Below are positions 41,696 through 50,488 of a stretch of DNA of 64,000 nucleotides, in pieces. Source of the DNA: Parabacteroides gordonii MS-1 = DSM 23371 (lineage in GTDB: Bacteria; Bacteroidota; Bacteroidia; Bacteroidales; Tannerellaceae); the NCBI RefSeq assembly GCF_000969825.1, contig NZ_KQ033919.1, forward strand, positions 1,082,873-1,146,872, in the 5' to 3' direction. Positions within the stretch are counted from its first letter, which is position 1; each line of letters begins with the position of its first letter. The notes beneath the pieces were generated by a model, which was not told where the DNA came from, ran no database searches, and worked only from the letters and a program-made list of their open reading frames with translations. The position numbers and the translations under genes are program-made.

Positions 41696-43726
41696 ATGAA
41701 GCTAAAAAACTATAGTATACATCCTGCCGTGTATTTCATTGTCGCGGCACTGCTTATTGCCTACTTTTTTCCGCGTGAGGGAAAGTTCCGCTACCAGTTC
41801 TACGAAGGCAAGCCCTGGAGATACGGATTACTAACCGCTCCGAGCGATTTCCCCATCTATAAGACTGATGCGGAAGTGGATGCGGAGAGAGACAGCATAC
41901 TGAAGAATTTCGAACCTTACTTCCGGATGGATGCTACCGTCGAAAACACGGAAGTAGACAAACTGCGTGAGGCCTACTCTACCACTTTGAGCCATAAAGC
42001 GACACCGGCTTATATGCAGTATATCGAGAACAGCCTTGTCAAGCTATATAAGAACGGTATTATTTCATCGCAGGAGCTAGACGATCTGAAAAAGGATAAA
42101 TACGAGCGGGTCAACCTGTTGGAAAACAACGTAGCCCACTCCCGGTATGCCAGCGACTTCTTTACGGTCAAGACGGCTTACGAATTTATCATCAACAACT
42201 GTCCGCCCCGTCTGGATAAATCCGTCCTGCAATCGTGCGACATCAATAACTTCCTGACTGAAAACATTGCGTACGACAAAGACATGTCGGAAAAAGTCAA
42301 AGAGGATATACTTCGCAGCGTATCCCTGGCTAATGGGATGGTACAGGCCGGAGAACGTATTGTCGACAGGGGGGAGATTATCGACAACCATACCTACAAT
42401 GTACTCCGCTCCCTTAAGATCGTACACGAGACCAAGTCGGGAGGTGCTCAACGCCAGAGCATTATCTTGGGGGGACAATTCGTACTGGTATTGGGTCTTA
42501 TTTTCTGTTTCTGGTTGTATCTGTGGTCTTTCCGGTTAAAGATACTGCATAACAGGCGGAATGCGCTTTTCCTTATCCTGTGCATATTCGTCAGTTGCGT
42601 ACTGACTGAACTTTGTGTTACTTATGGCTTGTTTAATGTGTATATACTGCCTTTCGCGATCGTGCCGATCGTTGTGCGTACCTTCTTCGACTCCCGCACG
42701 GCTTTATTTACCCATCTGGTCATCGTACTGATCTGTTCGTTGATGGTTCCTTTCCCGCACGAGTTCCTGCTGTTGCAGATCATTGCCGGGATGGTGGTTA
42801 CATTCAGCCTGAGGGATCTGTCGGAACGTTCGCAACTGATCCGCTGCGCATTCCTAATCTTCATGTCCTATACATTATGTTATATTAGTCTGGCGCTCTA
42901 CCAGGAAGCCGATTTCAATAAGATCAACTGGTTGATGATCCTGTATTTCGGTATCAATTTCATCCTGCTGATGTTTACTTATATCCTGGTATATATGCTG
43001 GAAAAGACATTCGGTTACGTGTCGAGCATCACCCTGGTGGAGCTTTCCAATATCAACACACCTGTCTTGAAAAAGCTGTCGGAGACTGCGCCCGGAACCT
43101 TCCAGCATTCCTTGCAGGTTTCTATCCTGGCTTCGGAAGCGGCTGCCAAGATCGGGGCCAATGCCCAGTTGGTTCGTACAGGAGCGATGTACCATGATAT
43201 AGGAAAGATGGCTAATCCTGCTTTCTTCACTGAAAATCAGAGCAGTGTCAACCCGCATAACCAACTCACTTTCGACCAGAGTGCCAAAGTGATCATCAAC
43301 CATGTAACGGACGGGGTACGGATTGCAGAAAAGGCATTGTTGCCTAAAGCCGTTGTCGACTTTATCCGTACTCATCACGGACTGGGGAAAGCGAAATATT
43401 TCTATAACTCATTCAAGAACCAGTATCCGGAAAAGGATATCGACGAAGGAACATTTACCTATCCGGGGCCGAACCCGTTCTCCAAAGAGACTGCCATATT
43501 AATGATGGCGGACTCCGTTGAAGCTGCCTCCCGTAGCCTGAAAGAACATACGGAAGAGAGCATCAAGCAGTTAGTCGATAAGATCATTGACGGGCAAATT
43601 GCAGACGGCCTGTTGAAGAGTGCCCCGCTGACTTTCCGGGATGTGGAAACAGTAAAGAGTGTCTTCGTTGATAAACTAAAGACGATGTTCCATACACGGA
43701 TCAGTTATCCGGATCTGAAGAAATAG
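41696..43726 (+). CDS. 7TMR-HD family phosphohydrolase (PgpH-like)
   Basis: A 676-residue membrane protein. An N-terminal helix is followed by an extracellular 7TMR-HDED domain (about 40-250), seven membrane helices (about 260-460) and a cytoplasmic HDIG domain. The domain starts PGTFQHSLQVSILASEAAA and has the metal-binding H500-D501 (YHDIGKM). Related PgpH proteins hydrolyse cyclic di-AMP, so this is the likely role. It diverges from gltX, and its 3' end overlaps the phosphatase gene on the other strand by 26 bp. Confidence 0.93.
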   Translation: MKLKNYSIHPAVYFIVAALLIAYFFPREGKFRYQFYEGKPWRYGLLTAPSDFPIYKTDAEVDAERDSILKNFEPYFRMDATVENTEVDKLREAYSTTLSHKATPAYMQYIENSLVKLYKNGIISSQELDDLKKDKYERVNLLENNVAHSRYASDFFTVKTAYEFIINNCPPRLDKSVLQSCDINNFLTENIAYDKDMSEKVKEDILRSVSLANGMVQAGERIVDRGEIIDNHTYNVLRSLKIVHETKSGGAQRQSIILGGQFVLVLGLIFCFWLYLWSFRLKILHNRRNALFLILCIFVSCVLTELCVTYGLFNVYILPFAIVPIVVRTFFDSRTALFTHLVIVLICSLMVPFPHEFLLLQIIAGMVVTFSLRDLSERSQLIRCAFLIFMSYTLCYISLALYQEADFNKINWLMILYFGINFILLMFTYILVYMLEKTFGYVSSITLVELSNINTPVLKKLSETAPGTFQHSLQVSILASEAAAKIGANAQLVRTGAMYHDIGKMANPAFFTENQSSVNPHNQLTFDQSAKVIINHVTDGVRIAEKALLPKAVVDFIRTHHGLGKAKYFYNSFKNQYPEKDIDEGTFTYPGPNPFSKETAILMMADSVEAASRSLKEHTEESIKQLVDKIIDGQIADGLLKSAPLTFRDVETVKSVFVDKLKTMFHTRISYPDLKK

Positions 43727-44183
43727 TTTCCAATAGTCCCCCACAGGCATCTTCCAGTAAATCGAGTACCAGCTCGAAACCGGAGGCGCCTCCATAATAC
43801 GGATCGGGCACGTGATCGTATAGCTTGTTACGGCTATACTCGGTCATCTGGTGTATCTTAGCTACGGACTCCAAATCCGGAGCCTTGCGTTTCAGGTCGT
43901 CGATATTCCTGTCGTCCATGCCGACGATCAAGTCGAAATCATAAAAATCCTGCGTGCGGACAGGACGGGAGATGGAATCCAATACATATCCCCGGCGGGC
44001 AGCATGCGCCCTCATCCGCTGATCGGCCGGATCACCTTCGTGGTATCCCATGATCCCGGCGGAGTCTATAAATATCGACTTCTCCAACCCGGCGTCTTTC
44101 ACCAGTTTCTTCATGACAGCCTCAGCCGACGGAGAACGACAAATATTACCCAGACAAACAAATAAAACCTTATACTTTTCCAT
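43701..44183 (-). CDS. low-molecular-weight protein-tyrosine phosphatase
   Basis: A 160-residue cytoplasmic phosphatase. The P-loop is C10-LGNIC-R16-S17, and the general acid is D127 in the VPDPYYGG motif. It dephosphorylates protein tyrosines; in bacteria it often pairs with BY-kinases for polysaccharide export, but none is in the window. It follows priA after 31 bp, probably in one transcript. Its last 26 bp overlap the 3' end of the convergent 7TMR-HD gene. Confidence 0.94.
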   Translation of the reverse strand: MEKYKVLFVCLGNICRSPSAEAVMKKLVKDAGLEKSIFIDSAGIMGYHEGDPADQRMRAHAARRGYVLDSISRPVRTQDFYDFDLIVGMDDRNIDDLKRKAPDLESVAKIHQMTEYSRNKLYDHVPDPYYGGASGFELVLDLLEDACGGLLETISSDPDN

Positions 44184-44214
44184 AACTCTAACCTTTCTAT
44201 TTTTAATTAAACGA

Positions 44215-46677
44215 CTAAGCCGGATCTACATCATAATGTACGATCAACTGCTTAAAGGGTATCTGATTCTGCATATCCAGATAGACAGCTTCCAGTATCT
44301 CCCTGACAGGAGCTATGGCGGCGGCTATCTCGATCTTCATAATGATCTTTTTAATATGGAGCGTTTGTACACGGGTTACGGGAGGGGTAACAGGCCCCAA
44401 CACTCGTTCGCCCAGACGAACACGTAATTTCTCGGCATATAAGGCAGACATTTCCTGCAGGATAGTCTCGTTCCGGCTGCGAAGTACCAGCACGATCAAC
44501 CTGTAATAGGGTGGATACCGGAACATGCTGCGCTCGCTCAACTGTAAAGCGACCATTTCCTTATAGGCAAAATGCTGTACCATCCGTATCAGGGGATGCT
44601 CCGGCTGGGAAGTCTGGAGAATGACGACACCCCGCTTATCCCTCCTGCCCGCACGTCCACTGACCTGCACCATCAACTGGAAAGCCCGCTCATGCGCCCG
44701 GAAGTCAGGATAATTCATCAGGTTATCGGCATTCAGTATGCCTACTACGCTGACATTTCCGAAATCCAGTCCTTTCGATAACATCTGCGTACCGATAAGT
44801 ATCTGTGTTTTACCTTTCTCAAAGTCTGCGATGATACGTTCATAGGCGGTACGGGTACGGGCGGTATCAAAATCCAGCCGTTCCACCTTTGCCGACGGGA
44901 ACAGGGTTGCGATCTCCTCCTCCACCTTCTCCGTACCGAATCCCATCATCTTTAATTCCGTACTCTGGCACTGCGGACAATGCGGCGGTAACTGGATCTT
45001 GTAACCACAATAATGACAAACCAACTGATTATGATATTTATGATAGGTCAGACTGACATCGCAGTTGACACAATGAGGAACCCATCCGCAACTCTTACAC
45101 TCGATCAACGGGGCAAATCCACGGCGGTTCTGAAAGAGAATAGCCTGTTCGCCACGAGCCAGCGCCGCATTCACCTTCTCCACCAACAAAGGGGAGAACA
45201 GTGTATCCTTCATGATCTTCTTCCGTTTCAGCTCTTTGATATCCACCGGGATAATCTCCGGCATCAGACAATCGCCAAAACGGGTAGTCAACTCCACTAG
45301 CCCGTATTTATCGGATGTTGCATTAAAATAAGAATCGATAGAAGGAGTGGCAGAACCGAGCAACGTCTTGGCACCGTGCATACCGGCCAGCACTATCGCA
45401 GCATTCCGGGCATGATACCGGGGAGCCGGATCTTGTTGCTTATACGTATTCTCATGTTCCTCGTCTACGACAATCAAACCCAGATCCTTAAACGGCAGAA
45501 AAAGGGATGAGCGTACTCCGAGCACCAGCATCGGGCCATTCCCATGCAGCAGCTTATTCCACACCTCCACCCGTTCGTTATCCGAAAACTTGGAATGATA
45601 TACCAGCAGTTTATCCCCGAACAGCTTTGCCAACCGTTCGGTTATTTGTGTCGTGATGGCTATTTCGGGCAACATATACAATACCTGCCGCCCCAGCTTC
45701 AGCACCTCATCGATCAGCCGTACATATATTTCCGTCTTACCGCTCGAGGTAACCCCATGAAGGAGACAAACCTCTTTAGAAGTAAAAACATCATGTATCT
45801 CGTTGTAAGCCTTTTCCTGTGCAGGACTTAACAGACTGAGCGGTTGCAGGCGGCAGACCGGAACCTGCAAACGTCCCACTTCCTTCTCGTAACTTTCCAG
45901 TACTCCCCGCTTCAGCAATCCGTCCAATATGGTGGACGAACAACCGCTGCGTTCCAGCAATTCTTTCTTTGAGACTTCCTGTACCAATGCCGGATTTAAG
46001 GCATGACTCAAGTCCAGAAAACAAACGAGTAAAAGCTCCTGCTTCTTTGCCCGCTTAAAATCGGCAAATGCCTCCTGCAAACGTTCTTCCGTGGCATACT
46101 CCTCCGATAAGCGGATGAAGGTCTGCATCTTCGGAACAAATCCCCGTTTCATTTCCTCACTCACCATCACTGCGCCGCGTGCCATCAAGGAAGCAACCAC
46201 CGGAACGACATTGCGCAGGCCGGTCTTTTTTTCCAGTTCCGACACCGTTAGCTTCAAGACACCTTTAAAGGCATCCAGGACAGCCTGTTCGTTCGGCCTC
46301 AGCGGGCCATCCGCTTCGTAATCGGCATTATAGGTAACGGCTGTTTCACTCTCCAGTTTCAGGCCGGAAGGCAGGGCGGCTTTATAGACATCGCCCAGCT
46401 TACACATGTAGTAAGAGGAAATCCATTTCCAGAAACGAAGCTGCGGCCTGCGAAGCACAGGGGTTGCATCCAGCAGGGCATAAATTTCTTTCGTTTCAAA
46501 ATCCGTATCGGGCTTACGCTCGTGCACATCCATTACGATAGCCGTATAATAGCGTTTCTTGCCGAAATGAACTATTACCCGGCAACCGGGAATAACGGCT
46601 GTTTCCAGATCGGAAGGAATGCTATAGGTATAGCTATTCTCCAACGGCAGGGGTAGTATGACATCTGCATATTTCAT
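44215..46677 (-). CDS. priA: primosomal protein N' (PriA helicase)
   Basis: Replication restart helicase, 820 residues. N-terminal DNA-binding domain (YADVILPLPLENSYTYSIP), Walker A GVTSSGKTE (K314), DEEH box (VVDEEHENTYKQQD), a zinc-binding cysteine cluster (CKSCGWVPHCVNCD, then CHYCGYK and CPQC) and C-terminal helicase motifs (IGTQMLSKGLDF, QVSGRAGR). Full length. It has its own promoter just after the terminator of the upstream barrel gene. Confidence 0.97.
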   Translation of the reverse strand: MKYADVILPLPLENSYTYSIPSDLETAVIPGCRVIVHFGKKRYYTAIVMDVHERKPDTDFETKEIYALLDATPVLRRPQLRFWKWISSYYMCKLGDVYKAALPSGLKLESETAVTYNADYEADGPLRPNEQAVLDAFKGVLKLTVSELEKKTGLRNVVPVVASLMARGAVMVSEEMKRGFVPKMQTFIRLSEEYATEERLQEAFADFKRAKKQELLLVCFLDLSHALNPALVQEVSKKELLERSGCSSTILDGLLKRGVLESYEKEVGRLQVPVCRLQPLSLLSPAQEKAYNEIHDVFTSKEVCLLHGVTSSGKTEIYVRLIDEVLKLGRQVLYMLPEIAITTQITERLAKLFGDKLLVYHSKFSDNERVEVWNKLLHGNGPMLVLGVRSSLFLPFKDLGLIVVDEEHENTYKQQDPAPRYHARNAAIVLAGMHGAKTLLGSATPSIDSYFNATSDKYGLVELTTRFGDCLMPEIIPVDIKELKRKKIMKDTLFSPLLVEKVNAALARGEQAILFQNRRGFAPLIECKSCGWVPHCVNCDVSLTYHKYHNQLVCHYCGYKIQLPPHCPQCQSTELKMMGFGTEKVEEEIATLFPSAKVERLDFDTARTRTAYERIIADFEKGKTQILIGTQMLSKGLDFGNVSVVGILNADNLMNYPDFRAHERAFQLMVQVSGRAGRRDKRGVVILQTSQPEHPLIRMVQHFAYKEMVALQLSERSMFRYPPYYRLIVLVLRSRNETILQEMSALYAEKLRVRLGERVLGPVTPPVTRVQTLHIKKIIMKIEIAAAIAPVREILEAVYLDMQNQIPFKQLIVHYDVDPA

Positions 46678-46686
46678 TTACGAGGT

Positions 46687-46717
46687 CAAAAGTAACAAAA
46701 AAGGCCGGACTGTTAAA
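46687..46717 (-). promoter_or_regulatory. priA promoter
   Basis: TTTA (46714-46717), 19 bp and TACTTTTG (46687-46694) on the minus strand; the -7 box is exact and 9 nt before the priA ATG. Its spacer overlaps the U-run of the preceding terminator. Confidence 0.55.
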
Positions 46718-46725
46718 GCCCGACC
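46695..46725 (-). terminator. terminator of the outer-membrane barrel gene
   Basis: GGTCGG pairs with CCGGCC (one G-U pair, 11-nt loop) and is followed by a run of T residues, 23 bp after the stop codon. Confidence 0.65.
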
Positions 46726-46747
46726 CTGCATATCTTTCCATCTGTTA

Positions 46748-47317
46748 TCAGAACAAGACAGCGGCTGTGATAGACCATCCGCGGTTCTTTCCTTTCAAGT
46801 CGATTTTCTTTGCGCTGTAGTTATCCGTCAGTCCCAGGCCATAGTTGATACCTACCTGCAGGTGCTTGACAAGCTCCACGCCCGCCCCGAAATTCAGACC
46901 GGCACTAAAACTCTTAGCTTCCAACTGGTCGCCTACTACATCCCATATCTTATCCCCGCCTACACGGAAACCTACATACGGCCCCGCAGCCACATACGCC
47001 TTAATGATCGGCAAGCCGAATTTCCATTTCAGGTTGACCGGCACATCGATATAATCGGTTTTAAACTCGTCCGACCCTTTCTGCGAATAGAGGACGGCAG
47101 CATCCACACCTAAACCGGCCATCGGCACCATTGCTTCAATCATCGGCCCGATCTGGAAACCGGTCACATTATCTGACTTCAGATTCTTTGGCAGATTCGT
47201 AAAATGGATAGAAGAAATATTCACCCCGCCTTTAAGCCCAAAACGGATTTGGGACTGTGCAGGAATAGCCATTAACATCATCAATGCAAATAAAACAAAC
47301 CCAACAATCTTCTTCAT
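46748..47317 (-). CDS. small outer-membrane beta-barrel protein (PorT family)
   Basis: A 189-residue exported protein. Signal peptide at residues 1-22 (ending IPAQSQ), then alternating hydrophobic strands typical of an 8-stranded barrel (RFGLKGGVNISSIHF, GFQIGPMIEAMVPM, KAYVAAGPYVGF, FGAGVELVKHLQVGINYGLG) and a C-terminal aromatic residue. PorT-like proteins are common in Bacteroidota; most have no known role. It is the first gene downstream of a cobalamin riboswitch, but a terminator-like hairpin and a promoter-like pair lie between them, so B12 control is uncertain. Confidence 0.85.
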   Translation of the reverse strand: MKKIVGFVLFALMMLMAIPAQSQIRFGLKGGVNISSIHFTNLPKNLKSDNVTGFQIGPMIEAMVPMAGLGVDAAVLYSQKGSDEFKTDYIDVPVNLKWKFGLPIIKAYVAAGPYVGFRVGGDKIWDVVGDQLEAKSFSAGLNFGAGVELVKHLQVGINYGLGLTDNYSAKKIDLKGKNRGWSITAAVLF

Positions 47318-47344
47318 ATTCTTATTCTTTATTAAATTCAGCTA

Positions 47345-47376
47345 CAAATAAACAGACTTTTCCCATAATAAACAAA
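47345..47376 (-). promoter_or_regulatory. possible own promoter of the PorT-like gene
   Basis: TTTG (47373-47376), 20 bp and TTTATTTG (47345-47352), the -7 box one base from consensus, 27 nt before the start codon. Confidence 0.4.
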
Positions 47377-47402
47377 TAATCCCTGCAAACTGTTCACCCG
47401 TT

Positions 47403-47464
47403 AAAAAGGAAAGCATGCACCGGTTACGGAGCTCATCCCGCCAGCCGATCCATGCCTCTTTTCC
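47403..47464 (-). terminator. terminator-like hairpin downstream of the cobalamin riboswitch
   Basis: GGAAA...GCATG (in 47451-47464) pairs with CATGC-TTTCC (47408-47417), with a 4-nt bulge and a short inner CGG/CCG pairing, followed by five T residues. It could end the riboswitch transcript before the barrel gene. Confidence 0.45.
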
Positions 47465-47579
47465 TAATTATTATGGCAAAATAATTAAAAACAGATAGTT
47501 AAAAGACAGCTATGCGGAAAGTTGAAGCAAGAATAGTGAAGGCTACAAATGCCTTATCTTCTCTTCCGGCCTTTCCTCG

Positions 47580-47765
47580 AAGCCGTCGAAATAATATGCC
47601 TTGCAGGTCTTCTGACTTACTTCCGGATCAAGCGCCTTCCCATTCTCCTTACAGAACAGTGGCAAAAGTATTGCCTGATACGTTATGAAGCTTACAGCAG
47701 CGGGACTGTTTGGGATTTTCACCCAATTCCCTTTTAATCCTTTCCTGCGATTGCAGGTCCAGAAC
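47580..47765 (-). promoter_or_regulatory. cobalamin (B12) riboswitch
   Basis: Read on the minus strand, the conserved core of the class appears in order: AAAAGGGAAT, GGGTGAAAATCCC, CAGTCCCGCTGCTGTAAGC, GCCACTGTT, GAATGGGAAGGCGC, and the B12 box GTCAGAAGACCTGC. An overlapping 94-codon frame is only a shadow. Riboswitches of this type usually sit before btuB-like TonB receptors in this phylum; here the next gene is a small PorT-like barrel about 260 bp downstream. The class assignment is secure, the target is not. Confidence 0.9.
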
Positions 47766-47776
47766 AATGCACAATG

Positions 47777-47784
47777 CAAATATA
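47777..47784 (-). promoter_or_regulatory. -7 box of the riboswitch transcript
   Basis: TATATTTG on the minus strand, an exact match placed so that transcription would start near 47770, at the 5' edge of the riboswitch. The -33 box is poor. Confidence 0.5.
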
Positions 47785-47839
47785 ATACTTTTTTTATTAC
47801 CAATCGTGATTTATCAGGTAATTTCATCCGAATCGAACG

Positions 47840-49408
47840 TTAGTCAGCACCTCTTATCTGCCAATCACTGATGGTATGCCGCTCCCGGTCAAAACCGATA
47901 GCAACTTTCATGACCGGGAGCCCGCACAAGGCGAAACGTTCGGGATAATCCCGTAAATGGATCTGGTTCATGGCCGCATCTGCCGTCTTATCGAGCTTTA
48001 ACTCCACGACATAAAGCGTCGTTTTCGTACGCATCACCATATCCACACGACCGCGAGGAGTACGCACTTCCACATCCACATACATACCAAGCAAACTGAA
48101 TATGGTATATAGCAAAGACTGGTAATGCCCCTCGTAATCGGTATTATCACATTTGGGGATCGTGGAAAGGAAAGTCTGCAATAAACAAAGGGCATCGTCC
48201 ATTCGTTCTCCGGCTATCGCCTCGAAAAGAAGCGCAACCGTCGTAAGACCATCGGCGGTATGTTGATGGAGATAACCGGGCAGTAAACTTTTCATCAATC
48301 CCATACGTACCTCTTTATTGGGAATGTCGAGCGTATAAAGTTCCGTCAGTTCGGAATAATCTTTTATCGTGATATAACCGCTTTGGTAGAGCAGCGGGGT
48401 AATGTCCGTCATTCGCTCTGTCGGTGCATCGAACGATTCGGAAATAACTTTCCGACCTCCGATCTGCTGGGGTTTTACATGGTATTTGTTCAACATCTCG
48501 ATCAAATAGGTAGGTGTACCACTGCCAAACCAATAAGAGCCGATTTTACCATCCGCAAAAGCATTCAGCAAGCTGAACGGATTATAAATGTCGGGCGATG
48601 GATAAGTAAAATGATAGCCGTCATAATTCTCCCTCAAACGTGCAACAAGTTCCGGACAGGTAATCTGCATCTTCTTCGCAAGCAATTCCAAATCATGATT
48701 CATTTGCGTCAACATCTCCTCTTCCGTGATACCGCAAATAGCGGAATATGAACCGTCCATGCTGATATTCTTTATATTGTTCAGTTCACTGAATATACTC
48801 AACTGGGAGAACTTTGTAATACCGGTGAGGAAGACATAACGCAGATAAGGATCGCAAGCCTTCAACGGACTGTAGAAATTACGCATCACGTTTCGTAACA
48901 CAGGCAAGTTTTTTTCTTCATGCATCACATCGAGAAGCGGCGCATCATATTCATCGATCAGCACCACCACTTGCCGCCCTGTCCGCTTGTAAGCGCATTG
49001 TATCAAATTAGCCAGCCGGATATTGACATCTTTCTCTCCTATATGGCAATCATAACGATCCTCATATCCTGACAAGAGGAAATCCAACATACGATTCAAA
49101 CGGGCTTCATCCACATGCTTCGCCATGCTGACATCAAAATGGAGTACCGGGTAAGCTACCCATTCTTTCTCCAGTTTCTCCATAGCCAACCCTTCAAACA
49201 AATCCTTGCGTCCCTCGAAATAGGCATGGAGCGTCGAGGCAAGTAGCGATTTGCCGAAACGGCGTGGACGGCTCAGGAATACATATTTAGAATCAGCATG
49301 TGTCATGCGATAAACATATTCCGTTTTATCAATATACAAATACCCCTTTCCCCTGATCTCGGAGAAAGTCTGTATACCTATCGGATAAAGTCGTCGTTGC
49401 ATTTCCAT
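47840..49408 (-). CDS. AAA-ATPase-like / PD-(D/E)XK nuclease domain protein (DUF1703 type)
   Basis: A 522-residue protein. The N-terminal AAA-ATPase-like domain (PF09820 type) starts YPIGIQTFSEIRGKGYLYIDKT, with a P-loop variant SRPRRFGKSLLAS and a Walker B-like VVVLIDEYDAPLL. The C-terminal PD-(D/E)XK nuclease-like domain shows GRVDMVMRTKTTLYVVELKL. The family is greatly expanded in Bacteroidota gut genomes and its role is unknown. It has a strong promoter. Genes of this family often sit as single insertions, as here beside a riboswitch. Confidence 0.9.
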   Translation of the reverse strand: MEMQRRLYPIGIQTFSEIRGKGYLYIDKTEYVYRMTHADSKYVFLSRPRRFGKSLLASTLHAYFEGRKDLFEGLAMEKLEKEWVAYPVLHFDVSMAKHVDEARLNRMLDFLLSGYEDRYDCHIGEKDVNIRLANLIQCAYKRTGRQVVVLIDEYDAPLLDVMHEEKNLPVLRNVMRNFYSPLKACDPYLRYVFLTGITKFSQLSIFSELNNIKNISMDGSYSAICGITEEEMLTQMNHDLELLAKKMQITCPELVARLRENYDGYHFTYPSPDIYNPFSLLNAFADGKIGSYWFGSGTPTYLIEMLNKYHVKPQQIGGRKVISESFDAPTERMTDITPLLYQSGYITIKDYSELTELYTLDIPNKEVRMGLMKSLLPGYLHQHTADGLTTVALLFEAIAGERMDDALCLLQTFLSTIPKCDNTDYEGHYQSLLYTIFSLLGMYVDVEVRTPRGRVDMVMRTKTTLYVVELKLDKTADAAMNQIHLRDYPERFALCGLPVMKVAIGFDRERHTISDWQIRGAD

Positions 49409-49427
49409 AATCCTATTTCTTTTATCA

Positions 49428-49459
49428 CAAAGTTACGTGAAACAAAAGAGATTACCAAA
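49428..49459 (-). promoter_or_regulatory. promoter of the AAA-like gene
   Basis: TTTG (49456-49459), 20 bp and TAACTTTG (49428-49435) on the minus strand, both exact. The -33 box overlaps the last codons of the DUF456 gene. Confidence 0.7.
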
Positions 49460-49919
49460 TGACACAATATACAAAATACCCGCAAAGACCGACTTTCAGC
49501 ACCACGCTGACCAAGAAACCAATAAACGCCCCGACTCCAGCTTTCATTGCCTCGCCAAACGCCTTTCCGCCCAACAATTCTCCTATCAAAGCACCGATAA
49601 ACGGTCCTAACAAAATGCCCCACGGGGCAAACAGGAAGATTCCCGCAACCGTTCCGATCACGCATCCCCAGTTGCCCCACCTACTTCCTCCACTATATTT
49701 GGTTCCCAATATTGGCGTCACATAATCCAATACTTGAGCTACAACGACCAATATTCCCCACGTAACCAACTGCCCGACCGTAAACTGAAACCGCTCCGTC
49801 GCCTGCAACAATAATAATCCCACATACGCCATTGGCGGACCAGGCAATACAGGCAGGAAACATCCGGCAAAACCCAATAGCAGACAGAGGCCGGCTAACA
49901 CATATAATAATATATCCAT
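49452..49919 (-). CDS. DUF456 family membrane protein
   Basis: A 155-residue, glycine-rich inner-membrane protein with four to five helices. It has the DUF456 signature: GFAGCFLPVLPGPPMAYVGLL near the N-terminus, then a GTKYSGGSRWGNWGCVIGTV loop and GPFIGALIGELLGG. Function unknown. It is not clearly part of either neighbouring operon: 76 bp separate it from the AT-rich gene cluster upstream. Confidence 0.88.
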   Translation of the reverse strand: MDILLYVLAGLCLLLGFAGCFLPVLPGPPMAYVGLLLLQATERFQFTVGQLVTWGILVVVAQVLDYVTPILGTKYSGGSRWGNWGCVIGTVAGIFLFAPWGILLGPFIGALIGELLGGKAFGEAMKAGVGAFIGFLVSVVLKVGLCGYFVYCVIW

Positions 49920-49995
49920 TTTACATTGAATTTAAAATTGCTAATATAGGACATTTCCACAATTATGGGCATAATGTCGCTTCTAGACACTGTCT

Positions 49996-50478
49996 TCAGC
50001 GCAAGTTATTTCCTCTTTTCTTTGGATCAATTTGTTTGATGTAGATATACACTTGCATTCCGTCTTTTCTGGTAAAATTCGTCAATTGTTCCAATGATTG
50101 GACATACCCGACCGAATTTTCCCGTATCGTTTCAATCCATTCGGAGTCAGAACTTCCATCAGCTTTCTCTTTGGTATGAATAATCATTTCTTGCGAAATC
50201 GTTGAACCGTTCAAAAAACGGGTAGCCTCAGCCATCGCTTTGACAGAGGCTATACGATTCAAGACTGCTTCAGTTCTATATTTCGTTTTATCTAAAGACA
50301 ATACGGAAATCAAATAAGCATTATCATAATCATTTACGATACGAACCCCTTCAAACGGAGCATTGTTATACATCCTGATTATGAAATTTGTCAATATTCT
50401 TTTATCACTGTTATAGTTCTGACTTTTTAAACCTAAAGTAACAAAACAGCACATTCCGATTAATACAAGTTTTTTCAT
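49996..50478 (-). CDS. secreted protein of unknown function, last gene of AT-rich operon
   Basis: A 160-residue protein with a signal peptide at residues 1-19 (MKKLVLIGMCCFVTLGLKSQ) and an otherwise soluble, mixed alpha/beta sequence (ILTNFIIRMYNNAPFEGVRI, NAYLISVLSLDKTKY). I do not recognise the family. It is 10 bp after the membrane-protein gene and clearly AT-richer than genes on either side. It may be periplasmic and work with the other exported products of the operon. Confidence 0.75.
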   Translation of the reverse strand: MKKLVLIGMCCFVTLGLKSQNYNSDKRILTNFIIRMYNNAPFEGVRIVNDYDNAYLISVLSLDKTKYRTEAVLNRIASVKAMAEATRFLNGSTISQEMIIHTKEKADGSSDSEWIETIRENSVGYVQSLEQLTNFTRKDGMQVYIYIKQIDPKKRGNNLR

Positions 50479-50488
50479 ACTCCAAATT

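Noticed and set aside
47543-47827. 94-codon minus-strand frame
   Set aside because: It is the cobalamin riboswitch read as codons; no protein family fits and the RNA core explains the conservation.
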